Notes under the pieces: generated by a model
The model's input: only the letters and a program-made list of their open reading frames with translations
What the model was told of the DNA's origin: nothing
Databases searched by the model: none
Program-made: the position numbers and the translations under genes
Origin: an uncultured Desulfobulbaceae bacterium
GTDB lineage: Bacteria; Desulfobacterota; Desulfobulbia; Desulfobulbales; Desulfobulbaceae
Assembly (NCBI GenBank): GCA_947260045.1
Contig: CAMYOP010000102.1
Coordinates: 1-14,377 of the forward strand
Direction of reading: 5' to 3'
Length of the DNA: 14,377 bases
In this document: positions 1 through 6,721 of the stretch, in pieces
Layout of the letters: each line of letters starts with the position of its first letter
Position numbering within the stretch: the stretch's first letter is position 1

Positions 1-2
1 AA

Positions 3-92
3 CGTAAAGAGAAGGCCCTGGCGGAAACAGCAGCCCTATTGGTATTATCAAAAAAGTGCGAAGCCATCTGGGGGGTAAACGAGGAAGATTAA
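3..92 (+). CDS. IS3 OrfA, C-terminal end only
   Basis: An open frame enters from the window edge and stops with TAA at 90-92. It encodes 29 visible residues, including the stretch ALAETAALLVLSKKCEAIWG and an acidic tail. An Ala/Leu-rich stretch followed by LxLxKK and IWG is typical of the OrfA C-terminus in IS3 elements with a helix-turn-helix OrfA. The N-terminal DNA-binding part is outside the window. OrfA overlaps the OrfB frame, which lies -1 relative to it, and a slippery heptamer sits in the overlap. Confidence 0.8.
   Translation, partial: RKEKALAETAALLVLSKKCEAIWGVNEED
50..56 (+). promoter_or_regulatory. A6G slippery heptamer for -1 frameshift
   Basis: The heptamer A AAA AAG lies exactly in the OrfA phase (codons 51-53 AAA, 54-56 AAG). 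Slippage by -1 joins OrfA to the OrfB frame, which is open from position 8. This is the classic IS3-family signal for making the OrfAB fusion transposase. A 6-bp hairpin, GGAAGA (83-88) with TCTTCC (95-100), lies about 27 nt downstream and holds the OrfA stop in its loop. That is farther than usual for a stimulator, so its role is uncertain. Confidence 0.75.
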
Positions 93-1147
93 TTTCTTCC
101 GAGAACCGACAGATGGCTATTGACTCAATAACTAAAGCAATTATTGGAGGGGCACGTCAAAGAAAGGCTTGTGAGGTTGTTGGCATTACAAGCCGCACAT
201 TACAGCATTGGCGAAAAATCGGATTGATTGACCGACGAAATACAGTAAAAAAAGAACCAGCAAACAAACTCAGTGAACAAGAAAGAGATGTGATTCTAAC
301 AATATGTAACAATAAAGAATTTAGGAGTCAGTCGCCCAAACAGATTGTTCCAACACTGGCGGATAGAGGGTTTTTTATCGCATCAGAAAGCAGCTTTTAT
401 CGGATTTTACGTAAAGCTGACCAATTGCATCATCGGGGACGCAGTGCGAAGCCAAACAAAACAGCAAGACCAGAACCTTACCTTGCTGATGGTCCCAATC
501 AGATCTGGTCCTGGGACATCACATATTTAGCCAGCAACGTGAAAGGGGTATTCTTTTACTTGTACCTGTTCATGGATATTTATAGCCGTAAAATTGTTGG
601 CTGGGAAGTATACGAGAAAGAGTCATCGGAACAGGCTGCCGATGTTTTGCGTAAAACCCGTTTTTCTGAAGCCTTGTCAATGAATCATCAGGTTGTTTTG
701 CATTCAGATAATGGGAGTCCAATGAAAGGAGCAACAATGCTGGCGACAATGCAGAAGCTTGGCATTATACCCTCGTTCAGCCGACCCTCAGTAAGTAATG
801 ATAACCCATTCTCGGAGTCTTTATTCAAGACGCTGAAATATGTGCCGACTTACCCATCAAAACCGTTTGAGAGCCTTGATGAGGCACGGCAATGGGTATC
901 TCAATTCGCCGACTGGTATAACCATTCTCATCGTCATAGCGGGTTGAAGTTTGTGACACCAGTACAACGCCATACTGGTGAGGATGTGATGATCCTGAAA
1001 AGACGAAAATCTGTTTATGAAGAAGCAAAAAACCGTCATCCTGAGCGTTGGTCTGGTAAGACCAGAAACTGGAATCATGAGCCGATAGTGAAGCTCAATC
1101 CAGTGAATGAGCAAACGCACAATGTTGAACTGGAGAAAGCGGCCTAG
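56..1147 (+). CDS. IS3-family transposase OrfB (DDE integrase fold)
   Basis: This is the catalytic part of an IS3 transposase, 363 residues counted from the GTG at 56; in practice it is probably made as an OrfAB fusion. Residues about 32-60 form a helix-turn-helix-like segment (ARQRKACEVVGITSRTLQHW). The rve integrase core carries the acidic triad D154 (WDITY), D218 (HSDNGSP) and E254 (PFSESLF). The last two are separated by 35 residues, the DD(35)E spacing of IS3 and retroviral integrases. The C-terminal WYNHSHRHSGLKFVTP motif is also typical. No stop or frameshift interrupts it, so it looks functional. The neighbours are unrelated and the element is probably a passenger. Confidence 0.95.
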   Translation: MRSHLGGKRGRLISSENRQMAIDSITKAIIGGARQRKACEVVGITSRTLQHWRKIGLIDRRNTVKKEPANKLSEQERDVILTICNNKEFRSQSPKQIVPTLADRGFFIASESSFYRILRKADQLHHRGRSAKPNKTARPEPYLADGPNQIWSWDITYLASNVKGVFFYLYLFMDIYSRKIVGWEVYEKESSEQAADVLRKTRFSEALSMNHQVVLHSDNGSPMKGATMLATMQKLGIIPSFSRPSVSNDNPFSESLFKTLKYVPTYPSKPFESLDEARQWVSQFADWYNHSHRHSGLKFVTPVQRHTGEDVMILKRRKSVYEEAKNRHPERWSGKTRNWNHEPIVKLNPVNEQTHNVELEKAA

Positions 1148-1238
1148 ATGATCCAATAAGGCGAAAAGTATGTTGACACCTACCGCTTCACCTGACCTTA
1201 AAATGCTTAAATAATAGAACTTAATTGCACATCATGGT

Positions 1239-1331
1239 TATTTTTTGTACCATCAAAACAAAAAGAACAGGATATCATCATTAATATTTTTTGTACCATC
1301 AAAACAAAAAGAACAGGATATCATCATTAAT
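1239..1331. repeat. Perfect 46-bp tandem duplication, two copies
   Basis: The unit beginning TATTTTTTGTACCATC occupies 1239-1284 and is repeated without a mismatch at 1285-1330, with one further matching base at 1331. The two copies are directly adjacent. Identity over 46 bp implies a recent duplication. It lies just outside the inferred IS right end and just before the IS-terminus-like sequence at 1333. No coding content is seen in the unit. Confidence 0.95.
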
Positions 1332-1521
1332 TGGGAGTGTCCAAAAAAGTTTGTTTATTAAATCACCAATATTAAAAATTTGTGAAAAGCTGCAATTTCT
1401 TCTTCTCCCTGAGTATGGGTAGCAGCAGAACAACAGTTATATAATGCTCCGAAACAGCTTGAAGAATTATAGTAAGTGTGACCTGTCTCTGGCGTCAAAT
1501 TACAAGAGAACGATTATTAGA

Positions 1522-1550
1522 TTGATAATATTTTTTCTCTAAACTATTCT
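1522..1550 (+). promoter_or_regulatory. Candidate sigma70 promoter for the 63-aa protein
   Basis: The -35 element TTGATA (1522-1527, 5 of 6 consensus bases) is followed after 17 nt by TATTCT (1545-1550, 4 of 6). Transcription would start near 1557, giving a leader of about 40 nt. That leader ends in the strong Shine-Dalgarno AAGGAGG (1583-1589), 9 nt before the ATG at 1599. Confidence 0.5.
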
Positions 1551-1598
1551 TCTGTTATGGGTTTTTATGATTAATTTCATTGAAGGAGGAATTTTGAA

Positions 1599-1790
1599 AT
1601 GGCAACATACAAATGTTCCAAATGCGGTATGGCTGTTAATGCGACATGCGCTACATGTGATGCTCCACTTGTCAATGATAGTTTAAAATTGGACGATGGC
1701 ACAGAAGTTCAAGTTTCAAAATGTCCAAATGGACATGGCAAAATCAAATCTCCCATGTGTTGTGGTGAGGACATGAGTTGTTCCATTTAG
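1599..1790 (+). CDS. Small Cys-rich zinc/iron-ribbon protein, 63 aa
   Basis: No signal peptide is visible, so the protein is probably cytoplasmic. It has eight cysteines: two CxxC knuckles at C6/C9 (CSKC) and C17/C20 (CATC), then C42, a CC pair at C54-C55 and C61, plus H46. Two CxxC pairs look like a zinc ribbon. The C-terminal MCCGEDM resembles the CCGExM that closes the iron site of desulforedoxin and the N-terminal domain of desulfoferrodoxin. Metal binding is therefore likely, but whether it is structural zinc or redox iron cannot be told. The start is set by AAGGAGG 9 nt upstream. The gene is monocistronic and converges on the esterase gene. I do not know a named family for it. Confidence 0.85.
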   Translation: MATYKCSKCGMAVNATCATCDAPLVNDSLKLDDGTEVQVSKCPNGHGKIKSPMCCGEDMSCSI

Positions 1791-1828
1791 TATCGTTTTA
1801 AGTATATCAACATCAAAGATATCAAAGT

Positions 1829-1909
1829 AAAGGGCAGATTTCTTTTTAGATAACTACCATGAGCTGGAAAATTTGCTCCACTTTTTGGTGTATCTGTAAT
1901 CTGCCCTTT
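1829..1909. terminator. Long-looped inverted repeat between convergent genes
   Basis: A perfect 12-bp inverted repeat (AAAGGGCAGATT at 1829-1840 with AATCTGCCCTTT at 1898-1909) encloses 57 bases, which include a small GAGC/GCTC hairpin (1861-1878). It lies between two convergent genes, and the right arm runs into the stop codon of the minus-strand gene. On the plus strand it is followed by a short T-rich run. The large loop is not classic, so a bidirectional terminator is inferred rather than certain. Confidence 0.45.
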
Positions 1910-2606
1910 ATCTATTTTTCCCCAATTTAACCGCCCTGACTGCCTCTAAAACATAGGGGTAAACCGTCTCTACAAGGATGCTGTGACCCTGTTTGTTTGG
2001 ATGTATACTGTCATCTTGATTACGGGTGGGTTCTCCAGCAATATTTTTGAGAAAGAAGGGGATGAAAATACATTGCTGTTCGGTGGCAATGGCTGGGTAA
2101 ATTGCGGCAAAATCCTTGGTATAGTTTGCACCTAAATTTTGAATCATCTGCATGCCAGCCAGGACCACGGTTACATTTCCCTCTTGCAGGGCCTGGATTG
2201 CTTTGCTGATATTTTCTCTGACAAAAGAGGTCGGGATGCCGCGAAGACCGTCATTTGCTCCTGTTTCCAGGATAACAACATCTGGTTGCTGTTTTAAAAT
2301 CCATTTGATCCTGGCAAGAGTGCCACTACTGGTCTCACCGCTTATACCACCATTAATTACCCGCCAATTATAGCCGTTCTCCTGAAGTTTTTTTTCAAGA
2401 AGGGCAGGATAGGCCTCATTTTCCTCCACCCCAAGTCCGGCAGTCAGGCTATCGCCAACAGCAATTACTGTCCCCTCATACTCTGGGACTGCTGCCACTA
2501 CTTCTTTTATTTGTACTTTTTCCTGCTGGTCACAGGCGATGATAAGCAATGAACACAAAAAAAGAAGTAGCATCAATATCATCCGTTGTAACAAAGGACC
2601 AATCAT
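1908..2606 (-). CDS. tesA: SGNH/GDSL esterase, lipoprotein, TesA-like
   Basis: A 232-residue hydrolase of the SGNH family, similar to E. coli TesA (acyl-CoA thioesterase I / lysophospholipase L1). All blocks are present: GDSLT with nucleophile S53, NGGISGETS (85-93) for the oxyanion glycine, GAND with N118, and DDSIHPN with D199 and H202 of the triad. The N-terminus has a hydrophobic segment ending in a lipobox (LIIAC, C25), so it is probably a lipoprotein rather than a free periplasmic protein as in E. coli. The start ATG lies 6 nt after the permease stop, and its AGGAG Shine-Dalgarno sits in the last codons of the permease gene, pointing to one operon. In E. coli tesA lies next to ybbAP, which supports the assignment. 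Confidence 0.88.
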   Translation of the reverse strand: MIGPLLQRMILMLLLFLCSLLIIACDQQEKVQIKEVVAAVPEYEGTVIAVGDSLTAGLGVEENEAYPALLEKKLQENGYNWRVINGGISGETSSGTLARIKWILKQQPDVVILETGANDGLRGIPTSFVRENISKAIQALQEGNVTVVLAGMQMIQNLGANYTKDFAAIYPAIATEQQCIFIPFFLKNIAGEPTRNQDDSIHPNKQGHSILVETVYPYVLEAVRAVKLGKNR

Positions 2607-2612
2607 TCTTGT

Positions 2613-5117
2613 TTACTCCTGTTCTGCGTCCCGCAAATACTCGATCGGTTTTTGCTGTAATATTGAAAATGAGGCAAAAAGACCAACGCTCACGACGAGC
2701 AGCAAAGTGGCTGCCATCAGAAAAACGGAACTGCCAAAAAATATTTTATAAGAAATATCAAGGATCTGTCGGCAGACAAGCCAGCTGCCAAGATGAGATA
2801 CGCAAAGTGCCAGCATGGCGCAGATAAACCCAAGCAATACATTTTCGTAGCTGAACACGCGCAAGACAAAAAAGGATTTTGCACCCAGCACTTTAAAGTA
2901 AACAGCTTCACGAATTCTGGCCAGGCGGGTGGCAAAAATTGAACTGATGATAATCAGGAGGCCGGCCAGGATAGAAAATGAAGAGAAAAACTTGATAATG
3001 CTTGATAATTTATGCATGATACCGCCTAAAACCTCAACAGTCTTGCCCACGTCTATAACACTTATATTTGGCAGGCTGACTGCAAGTTCGTTTTGTACCT
3101 TTGTCAGCTGAGATCGTTCAATCTTCACCGCTGTAAAGAACGTTTGAGGAGCATCTGTAAAGGTTTCCCCGGGAAAAACGAAGTAAAAAAATGGACGCGG
3201 TCTTGAAGATTTTCGGGTCCGCAAACTGCTTACCCTGGCAACAAGGGGAATGCCCTGCACCTTGAACACCAGGAGATCTCCAAGGCCGATATTACCAAGC
3301 TCTGCCACTGAATCAAGAACAGAGACAGGAACCTGCCCTCCTGGCAAAGCCTTGTCACCAAACAGGCTGTTTCCTTGAATAAGCTGCTCATCATCAAGTA
3401 AGTTATCCCGGTAGGTCAGATTAAATTCACGGGTTAATTTATCTCCCCTTCTTTTTTCTTCTTTTTCAGGTTTAATATTTTTTCCATTGATGGTGGAGAG
3501 TCTTCCCCTGATAATTGGAAAATACTCTATTTTCTGAGCTAAAATTTTACCAAAATCTTCTTTCTGGTTCAGCTGGATATCAAGAAAATAGGCATTGGGC
3601 AGCTCGGCGGGATAGGTCTGAATGAAGGTAGCACGCAGGTTGCGTTCAATAAAATACAGGGAAAAAATCACTGCCAGGGAAGTAGAAAGTGTTATGAGAA
3701 CAGCTAAGGTGGCATTATTTGGCCGATAAAGCCCTCGAAGCGCCTGGCGCACTGCCAGTGAGCGGACTGATTTCTTTTTAAGTAGAACAAGCAAAAGCTT
3801 GAGAATGGCAGCACTGAGACTTATAAGGCCGCACAGTGCCAGCACAAAATAGAGACTGGTTTTAACATCTTCAATCTGCCAGATGACCAGGCCAATAAAA
3901 AAACAGATAATGATACCAATTGCCCCGTAATGAACCAGTCCTTTATCGGCAGCATGGAGTTCTTTTCTGAAAATGAAGGCAGGCTTCAGGTTTTTGCTGC
4001 TCTGGAGGGGCAGAAAGGTAAAAAGACCGACAACCACAGTTCCTAAGGCCAGACCTTCAAAAACAATATCCCAGCTGATATGCAGGGTCACACTGGCCGG
4101 CAAAATCCCAGCAAAGAGAGTTGGATAATAGAGTTGCAGGAGATAGCTTAAACCAAGCCCAAGTATTGTTCCTGCTATTCCCAACAACATGATCATGCCC
4201 GCGAAATTGGCGATAACAAAACGGCTGCTTGCACCAAGGGATTTCATGATGGCGATGGTGTAATAGTTTTCTCGCAGCAAAGCCTGCAATGTTGTCTGGA
4301 TACCAATGCCTGCCAGGAGTAACGTGAATATGCCAATAAGATTGAGGAAAAAAAGAAAATTTTCAAAGAACCGTTTGACGCCGGATTGCGCATTCCTAAA
4401 AGTGTTAACACGCTCTCTGGTTCCAGGTGTCACACTTGAGAGTTTCCAGGCAATCCGGTCAACAAGCTCTTCGTTTTGCACCTTGAGCTTGTAAATATAG
4501 TGAATCCTGCTCCCTTTTTTAATTAAATCAAGTTTTTCAAGGTCAAGGTCAGCAACAAACACCCTTGGGCCAAAAGAGAAAAAGGAAACAGGTCGATCAG
4601 GTTCACTCAAAACCGTATCAACAATGGTCAGAGCTGTAGAGCCTATTTGCAGTGTATCTCCTACTGCTGCCTGTAAGCGATCGAGAAGCACCTGTTCAAC
4701 AATGATCGATCCCTGGCTTAAAACTCGGTGAAATTCACGACCAGAAGCCAGTTCCACCCTGCCATAATAAGGGTAGCCCGGCTGGACGATTTTGAGGTCA
4801 CTCAGAAGTGATTTCCCCTGTTCATGATGACTGACCATGCTGTAGAACTCATGAAGCAGAGCACTCTCTACCAGTCCTCTTTTCCTGTAAGTATTGATTT
4901 CTTCGATCAATGCATTGGAAAAAGGATGATGGGAATGGATAATGATGTCTGCTGCGTGGAGCTGCCTGGCGTCTTTGAGCATGGACCGACGCACTGAACT
5001 GCTGAATCCGCCAAGAGAGGTCAGAATCAAGATGGACAGAGCAACACAGAAGACAAAAAGTAGTGCCTGTTTGCGAGAGATACTAATTTGCCGGCAGACA
5101 AAGCGAAAATGCATCAT
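2613..5117 (-). CDS. ybbP: YbbP-like FtsX-type ABC transporter permease
   Basis: An 834-residue inner-membrane protein of the MacB/FtsX permease class, close in length to E. coli YbbP. A first membrane helix (about 17-38) is followed by a large periplasmic domain. A helix cluster (roughly 255-460) holds the first FtsX domain (GIGIQTTLQALLRENYYTIA, then MKSLGAS). A second periplasmic domain comes next, then a last FtsX domain near the C-terminus (IREAVYFKVLGAKSFFV). Members work with an ATPase of the LolD/YbbA type in lipid or protein release at the membrane. The start ATG abuts the ybbA stop (TAAATGATG) with no clear Shine-Dalgarno, so it looks translationally coupled. The ATPase gene upstream is disrupted, yet this reading frame is intact over its full length. 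Confidence 0.9.
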   Translation of the reverse strand: MMHFRFVCRQISISRKQALLFVFCVALSILILTSLGGFSSSVRRSMLKDARQLHAADIIIHSHHPFSNALIEEINTYRKRGLVESALLHEFYSMVSHHEQGKSLLSDLKIVQPGYPYYGRVELASGREFHRVLSQGSIIVEQVLLDRLQAAVGDTLQIGSTALTIVDTVLSEPDRPVSFFSFGPRVFVADLDLEKLDLIKKGSRIHYIYKLKVQNEELVDRIAWKLSSVTPGTRERVNTFRNAQSGVKRFFENFLFFLNLIGIFTLLLAGIGIQTTLQALLRENYYTIAIMKSLGASSRFVIANFAGMIMLLGIAGTILGLGLSYLLQLYYPTLFAGILPASVTLHISWDIVFEGLALGTVVVGLFTFLPLQSSKNLKPAFIFRKELHAADKGLVHYGAIGIIICFFIGLVIWQIEDVKTSLYFVLALCGLISLSAAILKLLLVLLKKKSVRSLAVRQALRGLYRPNNATLAVLITLSTSLAVIFSLYFIERNLRATFIQTYPAELPNAYFLDIQLNQKEDFGKILAQKIEYFPIIRGRLSTINGKNIKPEKEEKRRGDKLTREFNLTYRDNLLDDEQLIQGNSLFGDKALPGGQVPVSVLDSVAELGNIGLGDLLVFKVQGIPLVARVSSLRTRKSSRPRPFFYFVFPGETFTDAPQTFFTAVKIERSQLTKVQNELAVSLPNISVIDVGKTVEVLGGIMHKLSSIIKFFSSFSILAGLLIIISSIFATRLARIREAVYFKVLGAKSFFVLRVFSYENVLLGFICAMLALCVSHLGSWLVCRQILDISYKIFFGSSVFLMAATLLLVVSVGLFASFSILQQKPIEYLRDAEQE

Positions 5118-5685
5118 TTAGGAATGATTTTGAACAGTAGATGTTTCGACCCTGCCGTCAATCAAGCCGACAACTTGATCTGCCATCTCACTGATCTCCT
5201 TTGAATGAGTTGCCAGGACCAGGGTGGTCTGCTGCTCCTTGCGCAGTTCCAGCAAAAGATCCAAAATAATTGTACCATTGCCAGTATCAAGATTGCCTGT
5301 GGGCTCATCGGCAAAGATAATTTTGGGACTATTAACCAAGGCCCGGCAGATGGCAACTCGCTGTTTTTCACCGCCTGATAACTGATGAGGAAAATTGTTT
5401 TTCCTGAAAGACGTAGCCTATTGTCTGATTGCGAAACGGAGCAAGTTCATCCTCACTCAAGTTGGTAATATCGGTGCCAGCAAGCAGAACCTTGCCGGAA
5501 TCAGGTTTATCAAGCCCAGACAGCAGGCTTAAAAGAGTTGATTTGCCACTACCACTTTTCCCTTCGATAACGACAAAATCACCAGCCTTAACAAGCAGGT
5601 CAACCTCTGCCAGCACCAATATCTTTCTGGCGTCAATGGAGTATGATTTTGAAAGCCCACTTGCTTCCAGCCCCTGTTCAAGCAT
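5118..5685 (-). pseudogene. ybbA: Broken YbbA-like ABC ATPase, internal deletion plus frameshift
   Basis: The first frame (from ATG at 5685) encodes Walker A GKSGSGKST (residues 42-50) and runs to the Q-loop GYVFQ (Q94), then stops at 5368 after a few out-of-frame residues. The next frame resumes at about 5399 with FPHQLSGGEKQRVA (signature motif), then IIFADEPTGN (Walker B) and the H-loop THSKE, to a stop at 5118. In intact YbbA about 50 residues separate VFQ from LSGGE; here only about 8 remain. Roughly 40-45 residues of the helical subdomain are therefore deleted, and the 568-bp length is not a multiple of three. GGAAAA and TTTTCC form a small palindrome at the junction (5389-5404). An assembly error is possible, but the deletion would remain even if the frame were restored. 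Confidence 0.88.
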
Positions 5686-5776
5686 ACTGATCCCTTACGT
5701 TTTTTTTATTCACAAGGTTTGTTTATAGCCCAAGCTGAGCTTAGGTATTTCGGTTTACCACAAGAACAAAACTGTT

Positions 5777-5995
5777 CTAAATTTCAGTGACTGAAATACC
5801 TCTTGCTGCAAGATCGTCACATACCTTTTTTACCCGACTACGATCACAATCCGTGATCTCGTAGGTATCACTCACCTTATCCATAAAGGTAAAAGTGACA
5901 CGTCCTTCCTTATCAAGTGTCACACTACGAATATATTTCTCATCAAGCCAGGGATTTAAACTTTCAACAAAATGATCAAGGCTGCATTTTTTCAT
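5777..5995 (-). CDS. Conserved-looking small protein, 72 aa, function unknown
   Basis: The chosen ATG at 5995 has GAGGAG seven bases upstream (spacer AATTACA). A longer frame opens at 6073, but its extra residues are Arg-rich and overlap the ribosome binding site and the Fur-like box, so the short form is preferred. The protein begins MKKCSLDHFVESLNPW, has three cysteines (4, 50, 59), no signal peptide and no membrane segment. A beta-strand-like stretch (about 23-48, with VTFTFMD) precedes a predicted C-terminal helix (VKKVCDDLAARG). I do not recognise the family. Two short hairpins lie downstream (5763-5778, overlapping the stop, and 5729-5745), but neither has a U-tract. It appears to be its own transcription unit, possibly iron-regulated. 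Confidence 0.7.
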   Translation of the reverse strand: MKKCSLDHFVESLNPWLDEKYIRSVTLDKEGRVTFTFMDKVSDTYEITDCDRSRVKKVCDDLAARGISVTEI

Positions 5996-6045
5996 TGTAA
6001 TTCTCCTCATTCTGGGAAAACGTCTCCTGCTTCTCTTTTTCAAGA

Positions 6046-6060
6046 TGATAATCATTTCAA
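6046..6060 (-). promoter_or_regulatory. Fur-box-like site upstream of the 72-aa gene
   Basis: TGATAATCATTTCAA contains the exact core GATAATCATT of the Fur consensus. It matches 11 of the 14 informative positions of the 7-1-7 form, with a weaker second half. It lies about 50 bp upstream of the start at 5995, a normal operator position. Single-site matches in AT-rich DNA are common, so confidence is low. Confidence 0.3.
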
Positions 6061-6244
6061 CCTGGATTGTCATATCTTTGGCTGTAATGAAAGAGGAAAT
6101 AGAGAGATAAAAGTTTTATATCGGGCTTAAAGAGTAATAACTACGAGCAGGATGCGGATTTTTATCATCTGAGTAGTACTGACTGAAATATCAGAAAAAA
6201 GATGAAATTTATAAGGAGACAACTTTTTATTATTTACTCACCTG

Positions 6245-6700
6245 TCAGGGACCAAGCTCTGCAAGCAGTCGTTTGAGTTCAAGCCCGAGATCCTGACGAC
6301 ATTTTTGGAGAAACATGCGAAAAGAATCTGGAAGTTTATGGGTTAGAGCCTGCTCCAAAGATTCTCTGGTACTATTTTCTTCGTACAGCAACTCCTGCAG
6401 GAGAATTTTGCGAGTATCACTTGCGATTAAAGCTTTCAGCTTTATAAATAGTTCTTCAAGTAATTCTTTCTCCTGATCCATCTCTTTTACAAGATATCCC
6501 ATGGAGCGAATGTGGGTCATAACTGTCTCGGTTTGCTGTTGTTTTTCAGTGCTGATTTCTAAAAATTGCGCACTGAGCTCACTATCTTCTATGAGCGAAG
6601 CAACATAGGTAAAACGCATTGCCGCTTCCTGTAAAACAGCCACGAGATGATGGAGGGCAACTTCCCTTTCTTCTGCAAAAATAGGATTATGATCAGACAC
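6245..6700 (-). CDS. Ferritin-like four-helix-bundle protein (DUF2383/PA2169-like)
   Basis: A 151-residue, soluble, all-helical protein with no signal peptide. It can be laid against the PA2169-type ferritin-like family from memory: a first helix (about 11-38, VALHHLVAVLQEAAMRFTYV), then DSEL and a second helix (about 40-67), and two further helices (about 95-122 and 125-149). The segment ALTHKLPDSFRMFLQ matches the family's ALxxxLPxxxxxxV region. Canonical ExxH iron ligands are not seen, so iron storage should not be assumed; members of this family are mostly uncharacterised. The start is GTG at 6700, preceded by GGGAG, and lies 21 nt after the lipid kinase stop, so the two are probably co-transcribed. 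It could instead be an unrelated helical bundle. Confidence 0.65.
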   Translation of the reverse strand: MSDHNPIFAEEREVALHHLVAVLQEAAMRFTYVASLIEDSELSAQFLEISTEKQQQTETVMTHIRSMGYLVKEMDQEKELLEELFIKLKALIASDTRKILLQELLYEENSTRESLEQALTHKLPDSFRMFLQKCRQDLGLELKRLLAELGP

Positions 6701-6721
6701 TGTACTCTCTCCCTGTCAGGC

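Larger units (their letters stand above)
1..1190 (+). mobile_element. IS3-family insertion sequence, left end outside window
   Basis: The segment holds the end of orfA, a -1 frameshift site and a complete orfB, which is the standard IS3 layout. The left terminal repeat is outside the window. The right end is inferred: read inward on the minus strand from 1190 the sequence begins TGAAGCGGTAGGTGTCAA, which has the TG start usual for IS3 ends. The exact end, any target duplication and the subgroup cannot be confirmed without the left end. The transposase frame is uninterrupted, so the element could still be active. Confidence 0.8.
1148..1598. other. Gene-free stretch between IS and small Cys protein
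   Basis: This 451-bp stretch contains the inferred IS right end (about 1190), a perfect 46-bp tandem duplication (1239-1331), a possible foreign IS-terminus remnant at 1333-1350 (GGGAGTGTCCAAAAAAGT), and a sigma70-like promoter with a strong ribosome binding site for the gene at 1599. I see no convincing gene in it. It is clearly AT-rich and looks like an insertion and recombination scar. Confidence 0.6.

Noticed and set aside
1358..1522. Minus-strand open frame of about 50 codons next to the IS-terminus-like sequence
   Set aside because: No ATG or ribosome binding site, no recognisable domain, and a length expected by chance; possibly a transposase remnant but unsupported.
5368..5404. Programmed frameshift as an explanation for the split ybbA
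   Set aside because: Restoring the frame would still leave about 40 residues of the helical subdomain missing, so a deletion is the simpler reading.
5996..6073. Longer N-terminus for the 72-aa protein, starting at 6073
   Set aside because: The extra Arg-rich residues cover the strong GAGGAG ribosome binding site of the ATG at 5995 and the Fur-like site.
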